In this document: piece by piece, positions 11,111 to 23,382 of the stretch | How positions within the stretch are numbered: the stretch's first letter is position 1 | Layout of the letters: every line of letters begins with the position of its first letter | Assembly (NCBI RefSeq): GCF_963583255.1 | Contig: NC_084809.1 | Location: 8,968,215-9,032,214, forward strand | From: Pyrus communis | Taxonomy: Eukaryota > Streptophyta > Magnoliopsida > Rosales > Rosaceae | Length of the DNA stretch: 64,000 nt | Direction: 5' to 3' | The notes under the pieces: model-generated | The model's database searches: none | Seen by the model: the letters and a program-made list of their open reading frames with translations, nothing else | What the model was told of the DNA's origin: nothing | Translations under genes and position numbers: made by a program

Positions 11111-14100
11111 GGAACACGATTAAAGAGTGAGAAGGATGGTTGACCAAAAGCATTTGGATAGCCACACCGTTGGCATTAATTCAAACCTCAAAATTTTGTG
11201 TTTCTCCTATTATTTTCATTTTTTTTTCCTTCTTGTCATCTTTACAAGGGCATTAAAAAGGGAACATTTTAGGTGGAGTGTCATACACTCGTCATCTATA
11301 ATATATTTCTTAATAATGAAAGATGAAACTGTTTGCATTTTAATTTATATAACTGTAATCCCTTAAATTACACTCTAGCGATATTCTAATTAAAACTTCC
11401 TTAAACGTTTATGCAAATTGAGCTCGTCAACATGCTGTGCCAGGCCGCCCCTTTTTAGCTTTCTGGATAGCAACAAACAGTAGGTTGGATTGTTGGTGAC
11501 CGCCTTAATTTGCAATCTCTCACTCTAGACTGTATACTATTGCAAGGGCATTGGAATGCGTGTACAATATTAAGTATCCAAATTGGTGAACTCTTTGGTA
11601 ATCAAGAGAAATTTTCAGTCAATTTAGAACAAAGGACGATATGTTCTATTTTATTATATAATTGAAGAGATATTAAAAAAAAAAAATTATTTTTAATTGT
11701 ATAATGATATGATATACTGCATCGTAGTTCGAACGTATCATAAAGTTTTTTATCTCCACGGCATGGAGAGAAAACTAGGGAGATGGCTTCAGCTATGAAA
11801 TTACATTCAAACCTATTTTAGTCCAGATGGACCAATCCATGAGTTAGATCACCCATATACCATCCGATTTATTGACCTTTTTTTTTTTCTTTTTTTTTTT
11901 TATCATCTAGGTGTTTGCAGATAGTCAAGTAATTAATCAGTAATTTGCAACTACTATTGTCCTTTGACTTTCTATAGTAAATAACAGCTTCCAATTTTTG
12001 GTTTTCACAAAACACCAACAGTACCATGCATTGGAACTTTGGAATCCCAAAGCATCGTATCATTTGATCAACTTTGTGATAAAGTAGTTGAAAGATAGTA
12101 TTTATGGTGAAGTTTATTACAAATTAAGCTTAAAATTAAAATTTTCGTCAACCTTCCATTTATAACTTGAATGTGAGCTTTACAAAATAATAAAAGATTA
12201 AAAATCGACATGCAATGTCAATGTACAAAATAATTTTCATTTAAATAAATCGGCATGGGAAGCTGGCCGCGCATGCATATTGAAGCTAGCTAGCCATACA
12301 AAATAATTTCCAAAACGAAAAAGAAAAACAGATTTATATGAAATACTAGTCAGAGATTCAATATGCATGATTCGGGCACAAAATCTATGAAACTCTCCAC
12401 TGATTTTACTTTTATTTTGGTTTGTTTTTGCATGGCAGTTAAGATCATGCAGTTCTGATTAGCAAGGTTGGTGAACACTTAATCATTTGATATGGATGTT
12501 TGATAACCATGCATATTGTTTGCGTGGAAGATGGAACAATAGAAGATTCAGAAGCATCTAAACGTGAGTTTACTGTTTTTTCCTCTTTATTTATTTTTCT
12601 ATGTTTTTGCTGACTAATGAAATATGAATCATTCAGTATGGGTGTTGGAAGCTAGCTAGCACACGACAATGACGACAAGCTTTTCAAGTAGTTAGATTTC
12701 TGTTTTCTATTCCTATTAAGCGTACACCTAATAAGATGGAGATGTGAATTGGCTCAAAGCAATGACAGGTGACCCACCTTAAATACGATGAATATTGACC
12801 TACAAAAATTAGCTTTTGTGGAACAAGGTGATTTCGACACCTAGTTCTTTTGCCAAAGAAAAAAGAAATCCTATAAAAGTGACGAAATTTCCTAATCTTG
12901 AATCTAACAATTTTTAATTTTTAAAAGTAAATGAAGTTCAAATTTCAAAAAAATAAAGCAATCTAACAAAAATATCATGAATTATGAAATGTTTTAGTAT
13001 TGTAGTTCAACGTTTGATATAAATACTAATTAATTTTTCTAGTCATAAATCTCCTTTGATCAAAAGAGTCTTTGAGTACACGTAATGGATTGCCTTGATA
13101 AATATAATCCATGTTGAAGTTGAATCACCATTTAGTAGTGCTACAAGGCTTGGTTCTTCTCTCTTGGGTGAGGCATCAAGCACATATATCTTTACCAATT
13201 AACCAATTCTTGAATGTTGCGTATTTTCTTAAGAAATTTCGCTTCCTCATGCATTCATCTTTAGTCGGAGTCTTTTGGCTCAATTTTATCCTAATTTTGG
13301 TGAAGGTGCCAAGCCCATTTTTCACCTTGAATTTTCAAAATATACAAAATCTCTTATGTTTCGTGGAGGATTATATCCCGTAAGTCAGACGTCTATGGTT
13401 GACTGATTTTGCACATTATCATTTAGCTATTGTAATTCTTTTCTTGATAGGTTTAAACCCTGCTTCATTTCCCCTTAGTCTAGAGCAGCAATATTATTTG
13501 TACTCTCTTCTTCACAATCTTTAAGTAATTTTATATCGATTAATTATGTTTAAACAATTATTTGGTATCACGATCGAGCATTACTCTTTTGTACAAGTAC
13601 TATCCATTGTTCTAATAAACTTTTCTTTCTCGTTGGAACAAATTGGGAATGGCGTGTTAGTTTATCCTATCTTCAATACCTGCCAATTAATGATATGTTA
13701 CATAAAATCACTCACTTAAAAACGAAGCACTACCAAATTTTGAAGATGGATTAAGAGTGCAGTATATGTCTTATCTAATTATGTCCATATATGGATAATG
13801 GTGAGATGCATGCAGATTTTCATTTCTTATTAGAGGTAAGAAAGATGCAGCCTAAACTTATCTTTGTGATTGTGTTTTTCTTTCTTGACCATCATCGTAT
13901 CTAATTGTATCTGAGCAATAATTACGGTTTGCTATCCACCTATTAAAGGGGAGAGTGTGCCCTACTAACCCGAGGGTTCGGGTAGTGCTTTAATGTGACC
14001 TCAGCATTGAGGTGATAATGAATCTTTCACTTCCTTGACTTAATTATCTATACAATTCCTTACTTAATTAGTTACAAGCCCACGGTGCAAGACTCCGCAT

Positions 14101-14982
14101 CATATATATAAAAGGTCAAAAGAGCTTCTATCCAATTTTTTATTCACTTCATCCATAACACGATAAAATATGAAATCATACGATATGCAACACTCCCGAT
14201 TTAATAAAATACCCTCAAACTCTAACCCTACTTTGATCTGTTAGATTGCACACTACGTTTGAATAATTCTTGAAATAAGGTAATCACAATACGATACGTC
14301 TCATATAATTAAAGTGAGGCAGAGATCCGTTCATGATTGCATCCCCATCTCACTTTATGTGAGTGAAGGTGACATTCTAAGCTGATTACGAATAAGTGCT
14401 TTCTTCAACACTCTAAAGAATTCTCTCCTACACAATGCGGTCACCACTCACAGATGCGTGTGGGGAATGCTGTGAGTGATCGCGGCACTATGTCAGCTGT
14501 ATGGATCAAGAATTTTGGTAAGCTTGATTGAACGCTGTCATTGCCGCACAACAATGGTATGGTGGGTCTTAACCCTAACCTTTTCCACATACTTGGTTGT
14601 CACCGAAATATTGATATATATATATATAGAACCTTTATCCAAAGAGGGGCTCTCCATTTTTCAGTAAAAATGGGGACTAGTTGTGGAACTCACTATACAT
14701 GGAATTTTAACAATCCAAACCGTTTATTTTTCAAGTCTTCATTCATAGATTATCCTTGCAAAAAATCAATTTAATTCGAAACCATTTACTCATTTGATTG
14801 TCATGATGAAATTTCAATGTTTTTTAGAACATAGTGTTCATCGATTTCTTTGAACTTAATTAGATGTCTCAAACATTTCCGATTTGGCTAATATTTTGCA
14901 AGAATAATCTATAAAATGCAAGTTAAAAAATAAACGATTCAAGTCGTTGAAGTTCGATGTGAAATTAGCCCGATAATAAAGG
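11111..14982. other. intergenic, no gene recognised
   Basis: AT-rich sequence upstream of GPAT1. It holds poly-T tracts near 11878-11900 and an inverted pair CACTCACAG/CTGTGAGTG near 14446-14479. It also has stretches around 13478-13500 that resemble the 3' part of the SINE-like insert at 20223. I see no exon with a recognisable protein motif. Confidence 0.5.
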
Positions 14983-15099
14983 AACTATTATTAGCACTCC
15001 AAAAATCTCATTCTACACTCCTCACAAATGTATTTTTTTTTCTAATCATAAAAAATTTAAAATGCCAAATAAGATTTTTAGAGTGCTAAAAACAATTCT
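14983..15099. mobile_element. short MITE, copy 2 of the AATTGTTATTAGCA family
   Basis: The left end AACTATTATTAGCACTCC is inverted at the right as GAGTGCTAAAAACAATT. The interior shares CTCCTCACAAATGTATTTTT with copy 1 at 7780-7898. The copies are diverged, so the insertions are old. Confidence 0.6.
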
Positions 15100-15769
15100 C
15101 TATAATAATTTTACATACATCAATGAGGTGCACTTTATACTAAAGCCATCAAGAAGGTGAGGATGTGAACCAAAGTTTGACTATATGTATGTATATATGC
15201 TATTATTCCAGGCACCTTTTTACATAAATTGAGGGACTAGGGATGGGTAGGAATAAATTCTCTGTGCATGCACACCACATACATTCTGATCATCTGCATC
15301 TGAGCAACGCCTGTAAATGGATTTATGTCAACGTACAGAGATGATCTTATACGCGGCATGCACTGATGCACACTGGAATTAGATAGTCAACACCATTTAC
15401 TCTCTGTTGATGTTGGGAATTTGAGAGTTTTTGACACACCCATCCATCACAAGAACGTTGAATAAGTACTGACTCATTTACATGCAATAAACTACTGCAG
15501 ATAAATCAGAATTTCACATGTTTAAATAAATAAATAAATTTTGTTTTAATGATATATGTCCATATGTGTCAAATTGTATTTAAATGGAAGAGCAAGTAGC
15601 ATTCATTAGAAGACAAAAGTTTATCTACCACGATGGATGTTCATGGTAGATTGAAATCCACCACAAACGCTTTGTCCGTTAAAAATACATACACGATCAA
15701 AAAGGATGATGCCAATATCAATTACACGTGAAATTCTAATAATGGTCGAGAGGCATAAAATCACTCACT
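15100..15769. other. intergenic, nothing recognised
   Basis: AT-rich sequence between two MITEs. No exon, RNA gene or clear repeat was found. Confidence 0.4.
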
Positions 15770-16000
15770 AAGCACATGTTTGGAAAGTGCTTTTGAAAAA
15801 TCGAAAGTGTTTTTAGGGAAAAAAATTTTAGGTTTTCAAATTAAATTGATTCCTGCAACAAGTACCAGTTGTGTGCTTCTTATAAGAAGCACTTCAAGTG
15901 CTTTCATAGGATTAACTTGCATTTTATTAAAGATTAGTTCCAAAAACATTTTCTCTAAAAATACTTTTAATCATTTAAAAACACTTTTCAAATGAACCTT
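15770..16000. mobile_element. MITE with AAG-CACxTGTTTGGAAAGTG-type ends
   Basis: The left end contains TGTTTGGAAAGTGCTTTTGA and the right end its inverted form ACACTTTTCAAATGAACCTT. The centre holds an internal inverted word around GCTTCTTATAAGAAGC. The whole is about 230 bp with no coding capacity, typical of a hAT-like MITE. I could not confirm a target duplication. Confidence 0.55.
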
Positions 16001-16806
16001 AAATTGTTTTTAATATATATGTTTATGTGTGTCAAATTGTTATTTCCAGTTAAAGAAGAAATACCTCTTGGTATGCAAGAGCGAAGTATTGTTCCACAAG
16101 AATACAAGATCGAATAGGATGGATGCCAATATCATATTACTATGTTTGGTTTGTCCTCTGCATAAGTTCTGATGGTGAAATTTTTCTATACATATTTTTT
16201 ATAGTTTTTTTTTTGGAAGAAATAATGGCATTTATATAAAAAAAAAATTAATAAATTTCAAAACCGTATAAGATACAAATTTTAACATAATTATAAAAAC
16301 AATTTTAAAAGATAAACTAACAACTAAAAAAATCTATAACACCAAAATCAAGCATAACCCACATCCGAGCTCACATAACCCAAAATAACTAAAACCGTAA
16401 ATGAATTAATAACCCTAAATCATATAACTATCAGCAGGAATGGAATAATCGAAGTCGCACTGCCATAGAACCCACCTTATCCAGCCATGAAGAACTAGTA
16501 GAACAAAGAAAAGATCTGAGGAAGAGTCAATCTTCAATGATCCAAATGCACATAATACCGGAAAGGAGTGGCAAATAGTGACTAGGAGTCATCATAAAAC
16601 AAAATTGGCCAAAATAAATGGGTAAATCAGACAAAAATCCAAATCAGCAGTAGAAATAAATTTAGAGAAAACATAAAATTTAGAAAATGCATTGGGGAAG
16701 GATTGGAATGAAGGATGAGCAAACTAGAGGTGATTGGGTATTGAAAGCTGAACATAGCTCAGTTTTATGCCACCCCAATGGACTTATTATTTGCTACTAT
16801 GAAAAC
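16001..16806. other. intergenic, nothing recognised
   Basis: AT-rich, with homopolymer A/T tracts near 16205-16250. No supportable exon. Confidence 0.4.
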
Positions 16807-17452
16807 TAAGGGTGTAACTCGGGTGGGTTGGATGATCAACACAACCCTAACCTAACTTTTACAAATCGGATTTGGGCTGGGTTCGAGTTTTAATTGGGTT
16901 CAAGCTTGTTCGGATTGGATTCAGGTTTGACGAACTCTGCCGAATGCAATCTTGTAACATCTTATTTTGCAAGATTTTTAAAGTTTGTAACAAATAACGT
17001 CAATACTAGTTAAAATTTCATTTTACACATGGCCTCCACACAAAAGTTAAACCAAATAGAGAGGAGACTTTAAACCAATGCGAAGTTGAAATTAAAATAT
17101 TAAACAATATCATTCATTAGCCACATGAAAACCATTAACAAACTCAAGTATAGTCATCACAAAAATAATATGAAGTGAGATTGGTACTGTATGCATTAGC
17201 GAATACGGACCAGAATCACGTTGAGTTTGGGTTGACATGGGCAGACAAGGTATTGCCTGAACACAACCCAATAAAATATAGAATTGGGTTGGGGTGGGTT
17301 CTTAGTTCATTCTAACTCACCTGGTTAGGTTTAAAGTCGGTTCGGAATGGGCGGATTCAAGTTGGCCCGTTCATTCTAACTCAGCCTATTGGGTTTAAAA
17401 TTGGTTGAGAACGGAGAGATTCAAGTTGGCCCCACCCAAGTTGTACCCTTAA
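16807..17452. mobile_element. hAT-like MITE rich in GGGTTGG/GGGTTC words
   Basis: The left end AAGGGTGTAACTCGGGTGGG is mirrored at the right as CCCACCCAAGTTGTACCCTT. Between them repeated GGGTT and GGTTCG words give the low-complexity look of this kind of plant MITE. It resembles in style the CGGTT-rich element at 36969-37586, but with different ends. I could not confirm a target-site duplication. Confidence 0.55.
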
Positions 17453-17564
17453 TAAAAACTAGAAACGATGAGAGGGATAAGGATTGAGGCTTTGGTTTTT
17501 TCTCTTGAGGCTAGGTAAGTTTTTGATGTACACATTATATAGGTTTGTTTTAATAATAATAATA

Positions 17565-18768
17565 AAAAAAAAGTAAATTACATTCTACCCTCTCAGGTTT
17601 TGGTGCAATTGCAACCTCATCCAACATCTTTAAAACATTTCAATTTCATACATTTACTATTATTTTATTTCAATTTCATACAACCGTTACAAAATTTGTT
17701 AAATTAACCGTTAAGTGATGATATGGCAAATATGAGGTCCTCATTTGTGTTGACGTGGTTGCCATATTTGTGCCACATGGCTAAACACTTAATAAAAAAT
17801 TTAGAATATTACAATAATTAATTAAAGAAAAAAAAAACCAAAAATCCCTTTCGTCTTCCCTACCCGAGGCCACCCCTTTCTCTCATCCCCCATTACCCAC
17901 TCTTTCCCCCATTAATCCTGCACTTCCATCTAACCCAAAATTCCAAATTCCTCGCTAGGGTTCTCATAGACGCCCTTGTCGACAATAACCAAGACCCCGA
18001 CGAGACCCAGACGAATGAATGTGCACTGATCGAACGAACCAGAACCCTGACGAAAGCGTCGCTGTACACAAAACTCTCGGCTACCTTTAAGAATTTGATG
18101 GAGGTGGAGCGCAAAAGTCTCGCACCGACATCATAGTAGAACCTTGATGTCGCCATTGCCTGATTTGGACCTGCCAGCTCGACTCACAAGCCGAATAACT
18201 CAAATCTGGTTCCACCTAGATCCGAACCCGCTGCTAACCCATGCGTGAGTTGAAGAAAGTCTTCATTGTGTGAGTAATTTGTTGCAAATTTTGGGTTTGA
18301 GGAGTTCAAAATTAATGGGGGATGGGAGAAGGGGTTGGGCTCGGGTGGGGAAGATGAAGGGGAATTTGGAATTTTGGGATGGAGGTGTAGAATTAATGGG
18401 GGAAGGGGTGGGTGATGGGGCGGGGGTTGGGGGGGGGGGGGGTGGGAGAAGGGGGTGGGCTTGGGTGGGGAAGATGAAGGGGATTTTTGGTTTTTTTTTT
18501 TATTACTTTTCTTTAATTAATTATTTTAATCTTCTAAATTTTTTATTAAGTGTTTAGTCAAGTGACACAAATATGGTAGCCAATCATCACAAATGAGGAT
18601 CTCATATTTGTTATGTCATCACTTAATGGTTAATTTAACAAACTTTGTAACGGTTGTATGAAATTGAAATAAAATAATACTAAATATATGAAATTGAAAT
18701 GTTTTAAAAGATATTGTATGAGGTTGCAATTGTACCGAAACATGAGGAGGTAAAATGTAATTTATCTA
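17565..18768. mobile_element. long-TIR element (MULE-like) of about 1.2 kb
   Basis: The left part TAAATTACATTCTACC, GCAATTGCAACCTCAT and TTAATTTAACAAA-type words is inverted at the right end over about 290 bp (roughly 17565-17855 and 18485-18768). The interior is GC-richer than its surroundings. It contains a gene-like open stretch near 17945-18140 and a G-rich simple tract near 18390-18450. No transposase. Exact ends are uncertain by about 10 bp. Confidence 0.6.
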
Positions 18769-18835
18769 AAAAGATCATAAAGATTTCATTTCAATTGGAA
18801 TTTGGTTATTCACCATGTACGAGGATCTCCGCTAA

Positions 18836-18900
18836 GCATCCATGACTGAATAGTTAAAGCGCCCAACTCATAATTGGCGAATATGTAACCTACATTCCAC
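18836..18900 (+). other. plastid trnI-CAU-like remnant (nuclear plastid DNA)
   Basis: The first 46 or so bases, from GCATCCATGACTGAATAG through CCAACTCATAATTGGCGAA, match the plastid isoleucine tRNA with CAU anticodon as I remember it. That includes the acceptor start, D-arm and anticodon arm. The T-arm is degenerate and the acceptor 3' half is missing, so this is not a functional tRNA gene. It is probably an old transfer of plastid DNA into the nucleus. Confidence 0.55.
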
Positions 18901-18977
18901 GAAATTGTGCACCACAAATAGGAGCTAATAAAAAGACCCGTGATCCCATAGAAAAACATCACGATACCTTATGGGGG

Positions 18978-19007
<30 letters not shown>
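18978..19007. repeat. poly(A) tract, 30 nt
   Basis: An uninterrupted run of 30 A follows GGGGG, about 80 bp after the plastid-tRNA-like remnant. It may be the tail of a retroposed sequence or simple-sequence expansion. Confidence 0.9.
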
Positions 19008-19009
<2 letters not shown>

Positions 19010-19061
19010 ATATGTGGAATTGTAAGACAAAATGTGGAATATTTTTCTATAAAAAAAATGT

Positions 19062-19168
19062 GATCTTATTAGCACTTCAAGAAAGTTATTATGTACTCCT
19101 AATAAGTGTATTTTTTAATTAAAATATTTAGAGTGCAAAATTATTTTTTTAAAGTGTTAATAAAAAAT
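19062..19168. mobile_element. short MITE, copy 3 of the AATTGTTATTAGCA family
   Basis: CTTATTAGCACTTC at the left is inverted at the right as AAAGTGTTAATAAAAA. The interior TACTCCTAATAAGTGTATTTTT corresponds to the other copies. This copy is more diverged. Confidence 0.45.
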
Positions 19169-19348
19169 TATTAAATTTCTTTTTTAAAAAACTATTAAAT
19201 ATGTTTTTAATTATTGTAATTAACTTTTTCTTTGGTGGAAGGAATGTTGGGAAATAGCGGTTGATCATTGATGGAGATAGGGCATTAAAAACTGGCAAAA
19301 TTGGCTTTTAAAGTTGGACCAAAAATTAAATAAAATTGAAAAAAAAGG

Positions 19349-20459
19349 GCAAGTTATACTTTTCTACGCTCAAATTTTACCAAAATTGCACTTTACTACA
19401 CTAAATTGCTTTCTTCTCACTTTCACACTTAAAGTTTGATTTTTCTGCCAATTTAATACTTCTGTTTCCCTAGTCGTTAACTTTTCTGTTAACTGATGAA
19501 GATGATGTGGCAGGACCTAGGCCCACTAATCCTCACTTTACTACTCTCAAGTATCATGAAATTCGTACTTTGTTACCCTTAGTTATTTTTTTTTATCTCA
19601 CTTTCATACCTAAAGTTACGTTTTGCTCTCTTATTCATATTTCTGTTAGTATGGGCATGTGGGGCTCTATTAAAGTGTGACGTGGTGCTTGACTGAACGA
19701 TGATTGTACAAAAATGTGGCACTGTGGCCCCACATGGACATATGAAACAATTAAAATTTTTTGCAAGAATTGAGTTTTGTCCATGTGGCAGCATAGGCAA
19801 CTCTCAAGTTTTTGAGAAAGTTTAATTTGGCAGAAACTTATTTTAAAATCTTCCCTTGAAACATCTTGTACACCTTGCAGAACTCACAGTACTACGCTTC
19901 TGTGCAGTCATCGTCCAGTCAAAGCGAGACATTGCGCTTGATCTACAATGCCACATTTTTGCACTGTCATCGTCCATACAATCACCACGTCACGCTTTCC
20001 TCTGACGCCCATGCTAACGAAAATATAAATCTGGAAGCAAAACGTAACTTTAAGTATAAAGGTGAGACGAAAAATCTAAGGATAGCAAGTATGAATTGAC
20101 GATACTTAGAGTAGAAACAAATTAGTGGACCAAAGATCTTGTCACATCATCAGTTAACAGAAAAGTTAATAGCTAGGCTAACGGAAGTATAAAAGTGGAA
20201 GAAAAATGAAATTTTAAGTATGAAATATCTAGTGATATTCATCTTCACTTGTAAGTGAAGAGCTCTTATATTCGATTATCGTCATAGAAGAATTTGAACC
20301 ATATTATTGTTAGCCCGTTATGAGGCTAAGTGCACATCCTTCCCCTTTAGTTTAGACAATATTGTTTGTTAAAAAGGAAAATAAAGTGAGACGAAAAAAA
20401 GCGTGTAGTAAAAATGTAATTTTGGCAAAATCTGGAGATAATAAAGTGGAAATTACCCT
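19349..20459. mobile_element. large foldback (long-TIR) element directly upstream of PRS4
   Basis: The two halves are imperfect inverted copies for several hundred bases. AAAATTGCACTTTACTACAC and CTTTTCTGTTAACTGATGA at the left correspond to inverted forms near 20405-20430 and 20148-20168. ACCTAAAGTTACGTTTTGC corresponds to GCAAAACGTAACTTTAAGT near 20038. The arms run roughly 19349-19740 and 20000-20459 with a short loop. The right arm is interrupted by a 165-bp insertion at 20223-20387. There is no transposase. The right edge lies 100 bp from the PRS4 start codon, so the element sits in the core promoter or leader region. Confidence 0.7.
20223..20387 (+). mobile_element. SINE-like insertion in the right arm of the foldback element
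   Basis: Comparison of the two arms shows 165 bp present only in the right one, between TTAAGTATGAAA and GTGAGACGAAAA. The insert reads CACTTGTAAGTGAAGAGCTC early on and then ATTCGATTATCG, a weak match to a Pol III B box, and ends in an A-rich stretch. A related sequence occurs at 56188-56300. This fits a tRNA-derived SINE, but the A box is not clear. Confidence 0.45.
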
Positions 20460-20559
20460 TGAGTAGCCAAACAAGTCATTGCAACTCTCACAATCTCCCT
20501 AAAACCCTCTGTCTCTGTCTGGGTTCTGTAACTTCTTTTCTTTTGGAAGATAGGCGGCC

Positions 20560-22973
20560 ATGGACAAGTCACAGCAGAAGCAGCTCTACCTCTTCTACTG
20601 CGCCGAGTGCGAAGACCTTGCTCGCCAGGTCGCTTCTCAGTCCGACCACATCATCCTCCAGACCATCAAATGGAGGTCCTCTCTCTCTTTCTCTCTAACA
20701 TGTTTTCTCATGCTATTTTTTCCCTTTATTTATTCTGCTTGATAGCTTGCTTGACTACCCATGTTATTAAATCTGATTCATTTTGTTTATTAATGATGAA
20801 TTTGAGATGGGTACTCGTTATTTCAGCTAATTTAATGAAAATAAAAGTTGGATAATTTTCTTCTGCATCTGTTTAGTTTTCTGAAGGTAGTGGTACAATT
20901 AATGTTAACAGAATAAAATCAAAAGAACCAAGCTTTTGTTCTTCTGTAATGCTTCTGCATATAAGAGTTTGGGAAAGTGGATAACTTGAATGCTGGGTAA
21001 ATTGGTTGGTGAATATAGAATCTTTGAAACCAGAATTAGGGGGATGGAGAAAAAGATTTGTATCTGGGATGTCGTTTAGTATTTATCAGAAATTGAACTA
21101 CCCGATTGAGTTATGCTTGTACAGATGGCATGTGTAATACACAAATAAATTGTGTAAGATGAGTGGGAATACTGATTGTGATCGTATTGATCCAGGAATT
21201 TTGATGATGGATTTCCAAACATTTTTATAAACAACGCACAAGATCTTCGAGGCCAACATGTTGCCTTTCTGGCATCCTTCAGCTCCCAAGGAGTAATATT
21301 TGAGCAGCTTTCTGTAATATATGCACTGCCCCGGCTGTTTGTTGCGTCCTTCACATTAGTATTGCCTTTCTTTCCTACTGGTTCCTTTGAAAGAATGGAA
21401 GAAGAAGGGGACGTAGCAACTGCGTTTACTATGGCGAGAATGTTGTCAAATATTCCCATATCCAGGGGTGGTCCAACCAGTTTAGTCATCTATGACATCC
21501 ATGCTTTACAGGTTTGTTTAGTTATGCTGGTTGTTTCTTTTTCCCTTGTCCTCATGCACGAGCTTTTTAATTTTTAATATAATTAAACTGGTCACTCTTT
21601 TAAAAATTTCTGGCATAAATTCTTCTATCAAGTTACTTTGTACATATATATTTAATAACTTGTACATATGGTTCAGTCTAATCTCCTTTTCATTAAAGCG
21701 TAATGTAGTGAGGTGGAACTGTAAATTATCGCTTGTCATCAATTTTTCGGCTGAATATTTGTGTTAATTACTTCAGTTTAACTTTTATGCAGGAAAGGTT
21801 TTATTTTGGTGATCATGTTTTGCCTTTGTTTGAGACTGGAATTCCACTGTTAAAGCAGCGTCTCCACCAGCTTTCTGACTCTGATAAGGTGAGTGTGCTG
21901 CATAATCTTCCATGTGTCTCACAATGGTGTCTTGCAGTAACTTTTTTAGGTTTCCATGCGTTGTCTAGGAATTCTGGCTACCTGGCTGTATTTTTATTTT
22001 TCCATTCTAATTATGGTCCCCTTCCAGATAGTTGTTGCATTTCCCGATGATGGAGCATGGAAGCGATTCCACAAGCAGTTGGATCATTTTCCCGTGGTTA
22101 GTCTGAGCTGTTCTCTGAAGTGAGATTATTTTCTATAATTTTATTTCAAATGTCACCTTTGTGAATCAGATGATGTTTAATTGCAGGTGGTGTGCAATAA
22201 GGTTCGTGAAGGTGACAAGAGGATAGTTCGGATAAAAGAGGGAAATCCTGCTGGTTGTCATGTAGTCATTGTCGATGACTTAGTGCAATCTGGCAGCACC
22301 CTAATTGAGTGCCAGGTAATTTTTTTCAAGGGGTGACCCCTACTCATAAACATTTTTCTTCCCTGCATTTTATGTACTTTTGAATCTGTTGCTTCCGAAT
22401 TTTGACAAGTTTAAGTTCTTTCACATTGCAATTCTCAGTTACCAGAATATGGCTAGCTTTACTTTGTCGAGCTTGAACTAGGTTGTGTACCTTGCACATT
22501 GCTTTGTTATTTCTAAATTATTTGTGATCACATCTTGTACCTTTGTATCTCTTACTGTCATGTGTACGTCAGAAACATTTCATGCGTTTATGTAATGCAT
22601 TCGGAACTTCAAAATTGCCATAATCATTCCTTTTGCGCCTTCTGCATTCTGGCAGAAAGTTTTGGCAGCTCATGGTGCAGCCAAGGTCAGCGCTTATGTA
22701 ACCCATGGTGTATTTCCTAAATGCTCATGGGAGAGGTTCACTCACAAGGATGGTAAGCACCTCCATGCTGTTGTATATGTCGTCTTTGTAATTTCCGCAG
22801 CCCTCAATTCCTTATTTGCTATTTTGATTGGATTTTCAGATGGCTTGGAGAAGGCATTTGCGTACTTTTGGATCACGGATTCCTGCCCGCTTACCGTCAA
22901 AGCCGTAGCTAATAAAGCTCCCTTCGAGGTGTTAAGTCTTGCAGGTTCCATTGCTGATGCTCTACAGACTTGA
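20560..22973 (+). CDS. PRS4: ribose-phosphate pyrophosphokinase 4 (PRPP synthetase; 7 exons, 318 aa)
   Basis: Exons are 20560-20675, 21196-21511, 21793-21888, 22028-22096, 22187-22315, 22656-22752 and 22840-22973. All introns are GT-AG and the frame is continuous. The enzyme makes phosphoribosyl pyrophosphate from ATP and ribose 5-phosphate, the precursor for purines, pyrimidines, NAD, histidine and tryptophan. The synthetase signature DIHALQ (residues 139-144) and the PRPP-binding loop [13 protein letters not shown] (225-237) are intact. The sequence matches the plant PRS3/PRS4 class, which works without phosphate activation. It starts directly at MDKSQQ with no transit peptide, which points to the cytosolic PRS4 rather than the longer organellar PRS3. 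Length is close to Arabidopsis PRS4. It converges on the MEI2-like gene, 1.4 kb away. A foldback transposon ends 100 bp upstream of the ATG. Confidence 0.95.
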
Positions 22974-23382
22974 AGAGAGTAAAATAGTTAGACCAACTTG
23001 AATAATTTATGACAGCATTGTTCTACCGGCCAAGCTCTGCGATATAAGAAGGCGAGTTTACCTTTTATTCTGCTAATGAGTCATGACACATGACTTACAT
23101 TCAGTGTTTGGTATCTGAGATTTCTGATATGACTTTACAACTTCTCCTTTGTAATTCAGCTTTAAAATATGTTCACAAACACACCAATTATCTCCCTCTA
23201 CACGCCCTTGTTTATTTTTGGCCTTCGGATTGAAGCTAGTTAAGTTTGTCTCCCTCGTTATGGCACGACACATTAAGCATGTCATGTCACACGAATATGA
23301 TGCATTGTTCGATTTAAATGTATTATTGTGCTCGGGCCACAAAACATGCATTTTCTGCTCCAAATGAATCGTGCTCAGAGTC

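Noticed and set aside
14446..14479. Possible microRNA hairpin (CACTCACAG/CTGTGAGTG)
   Set aside because: The stem is too short for a plant miRNA precursor and no known mature miRNA is recognisable.
18270..18557. Glycine-rich small protein
   Set aside because: The frame is produced by G-rich simple sequence and the TIR of a transposon.
18836..18900. Functional nuclear tRNA gene
   Set aside because: The T-arm and 3' acceptor half do not pair; only the 5' part resembles plastid trnI-CAU.
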